From positions 372,001-436,000 of the forward strand of contig NZ_VSKS01000002.1 of NCBI RefSeq assembly GCF_008312835.1: DNA of 64,000 nt. The letters are read 5' to 3'. The notes beneath the pieces were generated by a model. That model ran no database searches and was not told where the DNA came from. It saw only the letters and a program-made list of their open reading frames with translations. Shown here in pieces: positions 55,553 to 62,957 of this stretch (positions are counted from its first letter, which is position 1; every line of letters begins with the position of its first letter). This stretch comes from Streptomyces marokkonensis (GTDB taxonomy: Bacteria; Actinomycetota; Actinomycetes; Streptomycetales; Streptomycetaceae). Made by a program: the position numbers and the translations under genes.

Positions 55553-55580
55553 AGTGACTGCCCTTCAGTGTCGCCGAGGT

Positions 55581-56540
55581 TCAGGAACCGCCGTTGATCT
55601 TCGCCTCGGTCACCGCGCCGTCCGTGACGTTCCACTTCTCGAGGATCTTCGTGTACTCGCCGTTCTCGATGATGGCGTTCATGGCCGCCTGGAGGGCGTC
55701 CCGCAGCTGGGTCTGGTCCTTGCTGACGCCGATGCCGTACGGGCCGGCCTCGATCTGCTCGCCGACGACCTCGAAGTCCTTGCCGCCACCCGACGTCTTG
55801 GCGTTGTAGGCGGCGACCGGGAAGTCGTTGAGGTCGGCGACGGACGCGCCCTGCTTCAGACGGAGCAGCGCCTCGGGGTCGGTGTCGTAGGTCTGGAGCT
55901 TGATGGCCGGCTTGCCGTCGTCGGTGCACTTCTTGTTCTGGGCGTTGGCGATGCCCTCGGAGGTGGTGCCGCGCTGCAGCGCCACGACCTGGCCGCACAG
56001 GTCGTCCAGGGACTTGATGCCCTTGGGGTTGCCCTTCTGGACGAGGATCGACGTACCGGCGGTGAAGTAGTCGACGAAGTCGATGCCGTCGCCGGCCTTC
56101 TTGCCGGTGTCGGAGTCGATGCCGTTCTGGCGGTCCTTGGTGTCGTTCATCGCGGACATGATGACGTTGAAGCGCTTGGACTGCAGACCGACGATGAGCT
56201 GGTCGAACTTGCCGTTCTGGAAGTCGAACTTCACACCGAGCTGCTTGCCGAGGGCTTCCGCGATGTCGGGGTCGATGCCGACGGCCTTGCCGTCCTTCAT
56301 GAACTCGACCGGCGGGTACGCGATGTCGGAGCCCACCTTGATGACGCCCGCCTTGCGGACGTCGGCCGGGAGCTTGTCGGCGAGCGGGGCGCTGGACGTG
56401 CCGGCGGTGTCGCTGTCGCCGCTCTTGTCCGTCTGGTCACCGCAGCCGGTGAGAATCAGTGCGCCTGCGACCGCGATCGCGCCGACCGCTGCAATCCGTG
56501 AGCGCGCGGCGGTGGTACGACGGGTGGTGCTTGCGGTCAT
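55581..56540 (-). CDS. Amino acid ABC transporter substrate-binding lipoprotein
   Basis: The 319-residue extracellular binding protein has an Arg-rich n-region, a hydrophobic stretch and a lipobox ending LTGC, so it is a lipoprotein. The mature part is a periplasmic-binding type 2 fold: VGSDIAYPPVEFMKDGKAVGIDPDIAEALG, FQNGKFDQLIVGLQSKRFNVIMSAMNDT, and a VQKGNPKGI segment. Glutamine/glutamate- or cationic amino acid-binding relatives look alike. GGAGGAA is 7 nt before the ATG. It heads the three-gene operon. Confidence 0.93.
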   Translation of the reverse strand: MTASTTRRTTAARSRIAAVGAIAVAGALILTGCGDQTDKSGDSDTAGTSSAPLADKLPADVRKAGVIKVGSDIAYPPVEFMKDGKAVGIDPDIAEALGKQLGVKFDFQNGKFDQLIVGLQSKRFNVIMSAMNDTKDRQNGIDSDTGKKAGDGIDFVDYFTAGTSILVQKGNPKGIKSLDDLCGQVVALQRGTTSEGIANAQNKKCTDDGKPAIKLQTYDTDPEALLRLKQGASVADLNDFPVAAYNAKTSGGGKDFEVVGEQIEAGPYGIGVSKDQTQLRDALQAAMNAIIENGEYTKILEKWNVTDGAVTEAKINGGS

Positions 56541-57120
56541 GGTGGGTTCCTCCGGCGGATGGGTGGAGTTGCCGATGGGGCCGGCGACTGCCTGAGCGGC
56601 ATCGCCGCGGGTCGACGAGAGCACACGCCTTCGAGTGTCGCGACCTCGTGTGATTACCGCATCTTGCCATTCGGACTGCGCCAGTCAGGGGGGCGGCGAT
56701 GTCAAAATCGGATAACGGGTGGCGCTCGAACCGGCCCATTCCGCTCCATCGTGGCCGGACACTCTGCGGGAATCCTCCATTCCGGCGGGAAGATCTTCGG
56801 TGGCGCCCGTGATATGGACGTGGCCACCGTGACCTTTGGTGGGATTGTGGGCTTGCTGGGAGTTCGCCCAGGTCTTGTCCTGATATCGGGCGATGGTTCA
56901 GGGTGTCGGCATGTGACCTTCGCGTTATGGACTCGTCGCCGACGGCGTCCGTCCGGTAAGAAGGTTCTTTACACCCCTCATCCGGGGCTCAGGGCGCGTG
57001 TGCGGCGCGCCCGTCGTGTTTGGCCCGTACGCATCAACCCTCCGGGCCTTGCGCGGTCCCGCCCACCCCTCACCAGGAGTGGCAACCCTCAAACCATGAA
57101 CACTTAAGGGGTAAAACCAA

Positions 57121-58359
57121 GTGGCAGCGGAGATTGTCAATCCTCGCAGCGACAGCGAAAGCCGGAACGGTCACAAGGAACCGGAGAGCGGGGCAGAGCC
57201 CCTGGATTCCTTCGACCCGGCATTCGCGCTGCACCGCGGCGGCAAGATGGCTGTGCAGGCCACCGTGCCGGTCCGCGACAAGGACGATCTGTCCCTGGCT
57301 TACACGCCCGGCGTCGCGAAGGTGTGCAGCGCGATCGCCGAGCAGCCGGACCTCGTCCACGACTACACGTGGAAATCCCAGGTCGTCGCCGTCGTGACGG
57401 ACGGTACGGCCGTGCTCGGGCTCGGCGACATCGGGCCCGAGGCCTCCCTCCCCGTGATGGAGGGCAAGGCCATCCTCTTCAAGCAGTTCGGCGGCGTGGA
57501 CGCCGTCCCGATCGCTCTGGCCTGCACCGACGTCGACGAGATCGTCGAGACCGTGGTCCGGCTCGCCCCGTCCTTCGGCGGCGTGAACCTGGAGGACATC
57601 TCGGCACCCCGGTGCTTCGAGATCGAGCGGCGGCTGCAGGAACGGCTGGACATCCCGGTCTTCCACGACGACCAGCACGGCACGGCGGTCGTGTCGCTGG
57701 CGGCGCTGCGCAACGCGGCGCGGCTGAGCGGACGCACGCTGGGCGAGCTGCGGGCCGTGATCTCGGGCGCCGGAGCCGCGGGTGTCGCGATCGCCAAGAT
57801 GCTGGTCGAGGCCGGCATCGGCGACGTGGCCGTGGCCGACCGCAAGGGCGTCGTGTCGCGCGACCGCCAGGACCTCACGCCGATCAAGGCGGAGCTGGCG
57901 TCGTTCACGAACAAGGCCGGTCTCTCCGGAACGCTGGAGTCGGCGCTGGCCGGGGCCGATGTGTTCATCGGTGTCTCCGGCGGCACGGTGCCGGAGTCGG
58001 CGGTGGCGTCGATGGCCGAGGGCGCGTTCGTCTTCGCCATGGCCAACCCCGATCCGGAGGTGCACCCGGAGGTCGCGCACAAGTACGCGGCGGTCGTGGC
58101 CACCGGGCGGTCGGACTTCCCGAACCAGATCAACAACGTGCTGGCGTTCCCCGGGATCTTCGCGGGTGCCCTCCAGGTGCGGGCCTCGCGGATCACCGAG
58201 GGGATGAAGCTGGCGGCGGCCGAGGCGCTGGCCTCGGTGGTCGGTGACGATCTCGCCGCCGACTACGTCATCCCGTCCCCGTTCGACGAGCGGGTCGCCC
58301 CCGCGGTGACGGCGGCCGTGGCCGCGGCCGCCCGGGCGGAGGGTGTCGCCCGCCGCTGA
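57121..58359 (+). CDS. Malic enzyme
   Basis: The 412-residue short bacterial malic enzyme converts malate to pyruvate and CO2. It shows [53 protein letters not shown] with metal ligands, and the Rossmann [13 protein letters not shown]. The syntenic S. coelicolor enzyme is reported as NADP-dependent; cofactor choice is not evident here. GTG 57121 follows AAGGGG. The preceding 56541-57120 gap holds the diverging promoters of this gene and the ABC operon, but I could not fix either and see no gene there. Confidence 0.93.
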   Translation: MAAEIVNPRSDSESRNGHKEPESGAEPLDSFDPAFALHRGGKMAVQATVPVRDKDDLSLAYTPGVAKVCSAIAEQPDLVHDYTWKSQVVAVVTDGTAVLGLGDIGPEASLPVMEGKAILFKQFGGVDAVPIALACTDVDEIVETVVRLAPSFGGVNLEDISAPRCFEIERRLQERLDIPVFHDDQHGTAVVSLAALRNAARLSGRTLGELRAVISGAGAAGVAIAKMLVEAGIGDVAVADRKGVVSRDRQDLTPIKAELASFTNKAGLSGTLESALAGADVFIGVSGGTVPESAVASMAEGAFVFAMANPDPEVHPEVAHKYAAVVATGRSDFPNQINNVLAFPGIFAGALQVRASRITEGMKLAAAEALASVVGDDLAADYVIPSPFDERVAPAVTAAVAAAARAEGVARR

Positions 58360-58374
58360 GGCGTGCTTCACCGT

Positions 58375-58410
58375 TGGCCCCGTCCCTGTGCGGACGGGGC
58401 CACTTTTCTT
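58375..58410 (+). terminator. Intrinsic terminator after malic enzyme gene
   Basis: An 11-bp perfect stem (58375-58385 with 58392-58402) is followed by CTTTTCTT, a rare example here of a hairpin with a real T tract. Confidence 0.9.
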
Positions 58411-58533
58411 CGCCGGGGGCTGGGCCGTACGGGTGGCGAATGCCGCGTGCGGCCGGAGGGCGCGTGGCAAGAGGGCGTGTCTCACAGCGGGCCCTGGTTC
58501 CCCCGACGGGGCGGGGAACCTATCGTCAAGGTC

Positions 58534-59499
58534 ATGTTCGCTGTCTACGCCGCCCGAATCGACCGCGACCAGCCGCTGAACGGTCTGGAGTTGGGGGAGC
58601 GTCCCGCTCCCGAGACCCGGCCCGGCTGGAGCACCGTCACGGTCAAGGCCGCCTCCCTCAACCACCATGACCTCTGGTCCCTGCGGGGCGTCGGCCTCGC
58701 GGAGGACAAGCTGCCGATGATCCTCGGCTGCGACGCCGCCGGTGTCGACGCGGACGGCAACGAGGTCGTCCTGCACTCCGTGATCGGACAGAGCGGTCAC
58801 GGGGTGGGGCCCGGGGAGCCCCGGTCCATCCTGACCGAGCGCTACCAGGGCACCTTCGCCGAGCAGGTGTCCGTGCCCACCTGGAACATCCTGCCCAAGC
58901 CGAAGGAGCTCTCCTTCGAGGAGGCCGCCTGTCTGCCGACCGCCTGGCTGACGGCGTACCGGATGCTGTTCACCAACGCCGGGGTGCGGCCCGGTGACTC
59001 CGTGCTGGTCCAGGGGGCCGGGGGCGGCGTCGCGACCGCCGCCATCGTGCTCGGCAGGGCCGCCGGGCTGCGGGTCTTCGCCACCAGCCGGGACGAGGCC
59101 AAGCGCAAGCGGGCGCTGGAGCTCGGCGCGGTGGAGGCGGTGGAGCCCGGTGCGCGGCTGCCGCAGCGCGTCGACGCGGTGATCGAGACCGTGGGGGCCG
59201 CCACCTGGTCCCACTCGGTGAAGTCGCTGCGCCCCGGCGGCACGGTGGTCATCTCCGGGGCCACCAGCGGTGACCGGCCCTCGCACGCCGAGCTGACCCG
59301 GGTCTTCTTCCTGGAGCTCAGGATCGTCGGGTCGACGATGGGGACCAAGGACGAGCTGGAGGACCTGCTCTCCTTCTGTGCCGCCACGGGCGTACGTCCC
59401 GTCATCGACGAGGTGCTGCCCATGGACCGGGCGCGGGAGGGCTTCGAGCGGATGGAGTCCGGGGTGCAGTTCGGGAAGATCGTGCTCACCGGTCCCTGA
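58534..59499 (+). CDS. Zinc-type alcohol dehydrogenase/quinone reductase-like protein
   Basis: The 321-residue MDR-superfamily protein has the N-terminal GroES-like domain (SLNHHDLWSLRGVG, LGCDAAGVD) and a Rossmann domain (VLVQGAGGGVATAAIVLGRAAGLRVFATSRDEAKR in outline). Structural zinc cysteines are lacking, so it is closer to quinone reductases. The substrate is unknown. TATCGT (58521-58526) ends 7 nt before ATG 58534, so a leaderless mRNA is likely. Confidence 0.88.
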   Translation: MFAVYAARIDRDQPLNGLELGERPAPETRPGWSTVTVKAASLNHHDLWSLRGVGLAEDKLPMILGCDAAGVDADGNEVVLHSVIGQSGHGVGPGEPRSILTERYQGTFAEQVSVPTWNILPKPKELSFEEAACLPTAWLTAYRMLFTNAGVRPGDSVLVQGAGGGVATAAIVLGRAAGLRVFATSRDEAKRKRALELGAVEAVEPGARLPQRVDAVIETVGAATWSHSVKSLRPGGTVVISGATSGDRPSHAELTRVFFLELRIVGSTMGTKDELEDLLSFCAATGVRPVIDEVLPMDRAREGFERMESGVQFGKIVLTGP

Positions 59500-59553
59500 G
59501 GAGCGGAGTTCCCGCCGACGGCCGGTCCGGGTTTCCGGGCCGGCCGTCGCTGC

Positions 59554-59597
59554 GTCAACCAGGGTTGACGACCCGGTCGGTGTCAACGTAAGTTGAC
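59554..59597 (+). promoter_or_regulatory. Promoter framed by two GTCAAC-N4-GTTGAC palindromes
   Basis: Perfect palindromes lie at 59554-59569 and 59582-59597, 28 bp centre to centre. The -35 TTGACG (59565-59570) sits in the first and the -10 TAAGTT (59589-59594) in the second, with an 18-nt spacer. The ATG at 59601 follows the -10 by 6 nt, implying a leaderless message under dual-operator control. Confidence 0.75.
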
Positions 59598-59600
59598 ATC

Positions 59601-59810
59601 ATGACTGAGGCAACCGACCTCGCCGAGCGGGCGGGCGACCGCGATCCACGCGTCGGCCTGCGGGCCGTCGCCGCGCTGCGCAGGCTGCTCGAGCAGTTGG
59701 AGACCGTGCAGGTGCGCAACGCGCGCCATCAGGGCTGGTCGTGGCAAGAGATCGCCACCGAGCTCGGGGTCAGCAGGCAGGCCGTGCACAAGAAGTACGG
59801 GAGGCATTGA
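59601..59810 (+). CDS. Small helix-turn-helix protein
   Basis: The 69-residue protein is almost only an HTH: an N-terminal helix (VGLRAVAALRRLLEQLETVQVRNARHQG) then WSWQEIATELGVSRQAVHKKYGRH. It resembles small regulators found beside Clp-N proteins in actinobacteria. Its own promoter carries two perfect palindromes, so autoregulation is likely. The stop overlaps the next start (TGATG). Confidence 0.82.
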   Translation: MTEATDLAERAGDRDPRVGLRAVAALRRLLEQLETVQVRNARHQGWSWQEIATELGVSRQAVHKKYGRH

Positions 59811-60376
59811 TGTTCGAGCGGTTCACCAAGGACGCCCGGGACGTGGTCAAGGGCGCGGTCGCACACGCGGAACAGGCCGGCGCGCGCAGCGTCGGCACCG
59901 AGCACATCCTGCTGGCCCTGCTCGACCGGGAGGGCAGCCGGGCCTCCTTCGTGCTGGGCGCCCTCGGGCTCGCCGGGCGGCGTGAGCCGGTGAGGGCCGC
60001 GCTGGAGCAGGCGCGGCGGCGCGGCGGGCTGACGAAGGCCGAGACCGACGCCCTCGCCGGGCTGGGGATCGATGTGCCGGAGATCGTGGCCCGGGTGGAG
60101 GAGGTGCACGGAGCCGGCGCCCTGTCCGGCGATCGGCGGGGCGGCGGGCGGCGGTCGGGACACCGTCCCTTCGAGCCGGGAGCCAAGGACATCCTGACCG
60201 GGGCCCTGCGCGCCGCCACCGCCCGGCGGGACCGGCGCATCGGCGACGAGCACATCCTGCTCGCCCTCACCGCACGCCCCGGCGTCCCCGCCGAGGTCCT
60301 CGCCGACCACGGGGTGACGTACGAGTCCGTGACCCGGGTGCTCCCCGGGAGCGGCGGCGAGGCCAAGGCGGGCTGA
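59810..60376 (+). CDS. Stand-alone double Clp-N domain protein
   Basis: The 188-residue protein has two Clp-N (ClpA/C N-terminal) repeats, MFERFTKDARDVVKGAVAHAEQAGARSVGTEHILLALL and FEPGAKDILTGALRAATARRDRRIGDEHILLAL in outline, and no AAA+ ATPase domain. Clp-N domains bind substrates or adaptors of ClpC, and free-standing ones may modulate the Clp protease or sense damaged protein. It is translationally coupled to the upstream HTH gene. The mechanism is inference. Confidence 0.87.
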   Translation: MFERFTKDARDVVKGAVAHAEQAGARSVGTEHILLALLDREGSRASFVLGALGLAGRREPVRAALEQARRRGGLTKAETDALAGLGIDVPEIVARVEEVHGAGALSGDRRGGGRRSGHRPFEPGAKDILTGALRAATARRDRRIGDEHILLALTARPGVPAEVLADHGVTYESVTRVLPGSGGEAKAG

Positions 60377-60383
60377 CGGCGGC

Positions 60384-61421
60384 TCAGGGCTTCGGGGTGC
60401 GCAGTATCGCCCCGATGTTCGCCGCCGCCGCGGACAGATGGCGCCGGGCGTCGCGGAGCTGGTCCGCGGTGACGCCGTGGTCGCGGGCCGCGTCCCGGAT
60501 GTCGTCCCGGAAGCGGTCCAGCAGTCGGTCCAGATCGCGGGCCGGATCACCGGTGGAGTCCGAGGCGTCCTCGTGCGCCCACGCCGGGGTGTAGTCGGCG
60601 GGGAAGTCCTCGGGGGTTTGGGAGTACGACGGCTCGGAGGCCCTGCCGGCCGATCCCGTGCCGGTGCGGCCGAAGGCGAAGTCCTTGCCGAACTCACCCA
60701 TCCCCTTGGCCAGTTCGCCCAGGCCCTCGCGCAGTCCCGTCGGCCAGTCGCCGCGGGCGAAGTGGTCCTGGACCTGTTCCTGGACCTGGCGCATGATGCG
60801 CTGCACCTCCTCCTGCGCCCTGTCCTGGGCCTCCTTGGCCTGGCGGCGGGCGCGCTGGGCCTCCTCACGGGAGCGCCGGCTCTCGTCCTTGGCGCGCCGG
60901 GCCTGTTCCTTCCACTCCTGCTTCGCGCGGCGCATCTCCTCCTTGGCGGCGCGCCAGGCGTCGTTGTCGCCGAAGACCGTGAAGTCGCCGAGCAGGCCCT
61001 CGTCCTCGGTGGACGCGCCGTTGCCGCGGGACTGGCGGGCCTTGCCGGCCGCGGCCCGCATCTCCCGGCGCAGGTCCCCCGCCGCGCCGCTGACGTCGGC
61101 CCGGATCTCGGCGGCCAGTTCGGCGACCGACTCCCGGATCTCCAGTTCCAGGTCGGCCAGTTCGCCGCTGCGGTCGGCCAGTTCGGCGCGGCCGGCGTCC
61201 GTGATGGCGTACACCTTGCGGCCGCCCTCGGTGGTGTGGGTGACCAGGCCCTCCGCCTCCAGCTTGGCCAGGCGGGGGTACACCGTGCCGGCGGAGGGCG
61301 CGTACAGCCCCTGGAAGCGTTCCTCGAGGAGGCGGATCACCTCGTAGCCGTGACGCGGCGCCTCGTCCAGCAGCTTCAGCAGGTAGAGGCGGAGGCGTCC
61401 GTGGGCGAAGACGGGGGGCAT
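60384..61421 (-). CDS. PadR-family regulator with long coiled-coil extension
   Basis: The 345-residue protein starts with a PadR winged helix (LYLLKLLDEAPRHGYEVIRLLEERFQGLYAPSAGTVYPRLAKLEAEGLV in outline, then KVYAITDAGR). Residues about 145-240 are a highly charged Lys/Arg/Glu coiled coil (EEMRRAKQEWKEQARRAKDE), and a helical tail follows. The extension is far longer than in ordinary PadR proteins. It starts 1 nt after the stop of the DUF4097 gene, so the two are co-transcribed. Confidence 0.87.
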   Translation of the reverse strand: MPPVFAHGRLRLYLLKLLDEAPRHGYEVIRLLEERFQGLYAPSAGTVYPRLAKLEAEGLVTHTTEGGRKVYAITDAGRAELADRSGELADLELEIRESVAELAAEIRADVSGAAGDLRREMRAAAGKARQSRGNGASTEDEGLLGDFTVFGDNDAWRAAKEEMRRAKQEWKEQARRAKDESRRSREEAQRARRQAKEAQDRAQEEVQRIMRQVQEQVQDHFARGDWPTGLREGLGELAKGMGEFGKDFAFGRTGTGSAGRASEPSYSQTPEDFPADYTPAWAHEDASDSTGDPARDLDRLLDRFRDDIRDAARDHGVTADQLRDARRHLSAAAANIGAILRTPKP

Positions 61422-61422
61422 G

Positions 61423-62295
61423 TCAGAGCACCTTCTTGTCGGTCGTACCGGCGTTGTCTCCCGAGGCGTCCCGCGGGTCCGGCTCGTCCTCACCGGGCGG
61501 GCGGCGCAGCAGGGCGATGGAGCCGGAGACGGTGGTGGCGCGCAGCTTGCCACTGCCCGCGCCCAGACGGCCGGTGAGCTTGTGGGCGCCCCACTGGCCC
61601 CGCACCCGGAGGTCGTCGAAGGCGTTGGAGATGGCGCCGCTCGCGGTGTTGGCCTCGACCTCGGCGTCCGCCGGGTAGGGCAGCCGGATGGCGATCTCGC
61701 CGGAGACGCTGGTGAGCCTGACGTCGGTGGGGCCGTCGGGATCGAGGTCCACGATCATGGAGCCGCTGACCGTGTCCGCCCGCACGGAGGAGCCCGAGCC
61801 CTCGACGACGGTGAGGTCGCCGGAGACGGAGGCGAAGCGGAGGTCGCCGGTGACGGACTGGGCCTCCACGTTCCCCGACACGGTGTCCGCGCGGACCGGG
61901 CCGGAGAGGGCGACCAGGGTCGTGTCACCCGCGACGCCCTTCACCGCGGCGGGGCCCCGGATGCCGGAGACCACGGCGCCGGCGCCGACCACGCCGACCT
62001 CCACCCGGGTCCGTGCCGGGACGGCCAGGGAGACCACCGCGCTGCGGCGCCAGCCCTTGCGGTCCAGCCACTTGAGGAAGCCCTTCCAGGGCAGGTCGTC
62101 GTAGGCCACCGTGAGGGTGCCGTCCCTCTGGGTGACCACCAGGGGCGGGCCGTCTATCTCGGAGACCTCCAGGCGGGCGGAACCCTCGTCGGTCCCCACC
62201 ACGTTCACCGTTCCGTTGACGATGCGCACGTGGAGCTCGTGAACGGGGGCGTCGAAGGTGAGCTTCGTGGGCTCCGCGACGGACGACTCGGACAT
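61423..62295 (-). CDS. DUF4097-family beta-helical protein
   Basis: The 290-residue protein is made of short repeats with the pattern ..TVSGSI.., ..SVSGDL.., ..TASGAI, typical of DUF4097/adhesin-like beta solenoids (residues about 90-270). No signal peptide or membrane helix is seen. The family is often encoded with PadR or anti-sigma-like regulators and may take part in envelope stress sensing, but function is unknown. It heads an operon with the PadR gene. Confidence 0.85.
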   Translation of the reverse strand: MSESSVAEPTKLTFDAPVHELHVRIVNGTVNVVGTDEGSARLEVSEIDGPPLVVTQRDGTLTVAYDDLPWKGFLKWLDRKGWRRSAVVSLAVPARTRVEVGVVGAGAVVSGIRGPAAVKGVAGDTTLVALSGPVRADTVSGNVEAQSVTGDLRFASVSGDLTVVEGSGSSVRADTVSGSMIVDLDPDGPTDVRLTSVSGEIAIRLPYPADAEVEANTASGAISNAFDDLRVRGQWGAHKLTGRLGAGSGKLRATTVSGSIALLRRPPGEDEPDPRDASGDNAGTTDKKVL

Positions 62296-62336
62296 GGTGA
62301 CGACCTCCAGGGAGCGGACGTACCCGACGACGCGCC

Positions 62337-62385
62337 ATATCGCGTCTTACGTGATTCACGATATATCGCGGCAGGGGAAAGTCAA
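62337..62385 (-). promoter_or_regulatory. Promoter and repeat operator of the DUF4097-PadR operon
   Basis: On the complement TTGACT (62380-62385), a 16-nt spacer and TATCGT (62358-62363) form a promoter. The palindrome CGATATATCG (62359-62368) covers the -10, and ATATCGCG occurs twice (62337-62344, 62363-62370). AT-rich steps in such GC-rich DNA make this a likely PadR site. Confidence 0.65.
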
Positions 62386-62565
62386 GACACTCGTTCTGGT
62401 GATCGGCCGTCGTGGGCGTTGCCGGGCAGCGCGGCGGCGGGCGGCGCGGCAGCCTCGCCTGCGCTGTCGGGCTGAGCCGGTGTGGGGGCGCGGCGGGGGG
62501 GCGTTTGCGCAGCCCGGCGCCTGCGGGGTGCCGTCGCGCACAACCGTGCCGCCCTGCGGCACGAT

Positions 62566-62661
62566 TGCCCGCGGTCGACGCGACTACTGCCCGCGGTCGA
62601 CGCGGCACCGCTGCCCGCCGATGCCGATGCCGATGCGGATGCGGATGCGGATGCGGATGCG
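62566..62661. repeat. Short tandem repeats in a non-coding stretch
   Basis: TGCCCGCGGTCGACGCG occurs twice (62566-62582, 62588-62604), and seven hexanucleotide units GATGCC/GATGCG follow at 62620-62661. The 62386-62699 gap otherwise shows no gene I can support. Confidence 0.85.
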
Positions 62662-62699
62662 AAAGCGGTGCGGATGCGGGTGGGTGCCGGAGGGGGAGG

Positions 62700-62879
62700 T
62701 TACTCGTCGTCCTCGTCGTCCAGGCGGGCCAGCCAGGTGGCCAGGCGTTCCACCGGGACCTCGAAGTCGGGGTTGAGGTCGACGAACGTCCTCAGCTGCT
62801 CGGCCAGCCACTCGAAGGAGACCTCCTCCTCGCCGCGCCGCTTCTCCAGTTCCTCGATGCCACGGTCCGTGAAGTACAT
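62700..62879 (-). CDS. DUF6104 small acidic protein
   Basis: The 59-residue acidic protein starts MYFTDRGIEELEKRRGEEEV and ends WLARLDDEDDE. It is highly conserved across Streptomyces near the 2-oxoglutarate dehydrogenase gene, as I recall the family. It has no cysteines or membrane helix and no known function. Translation of the complement from ATG 62879 to TAA 62700 is uninterrupted and has normal high-GC codon use. Confidence 0.85.
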   Translation of the reverse strand: MYFTDRGIEELEKRRGEEEVSFEWLAEQLRTFVDLNPDFEVPVERLATWLARLDDEDDE

Positions 62880-62907
62880 GAGACAAGGATATGTGCCGGA
62901 AAACGGG

Positions 62908-62941
62908 CGGGCCGCACCCCCCGTGAGAGGGGCGCGGCCCG
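62908..62941 (-). terminator. Terminator after 2-oxoglutarate dehydrogenase gene
   Basis: Stems CGGGCCGC (62908-62915)/GCGGCCCG (62934-62941) and CCCC/GGGG with one A/C mismatch close an 8-nt loop, 17 nt after the stop codon. Confidence 0.75.
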
Positions 62942-62957
62942 TGCGTACGGCTGCCGG

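Noticed and set aside
56541-57120. Possible small gene or RNA in the 580-bp gap before malic enzyme
   Set aside because: No frame has a ribosome site or plausible product, and no conserved RNA fold was recognised; treated as promoter region.
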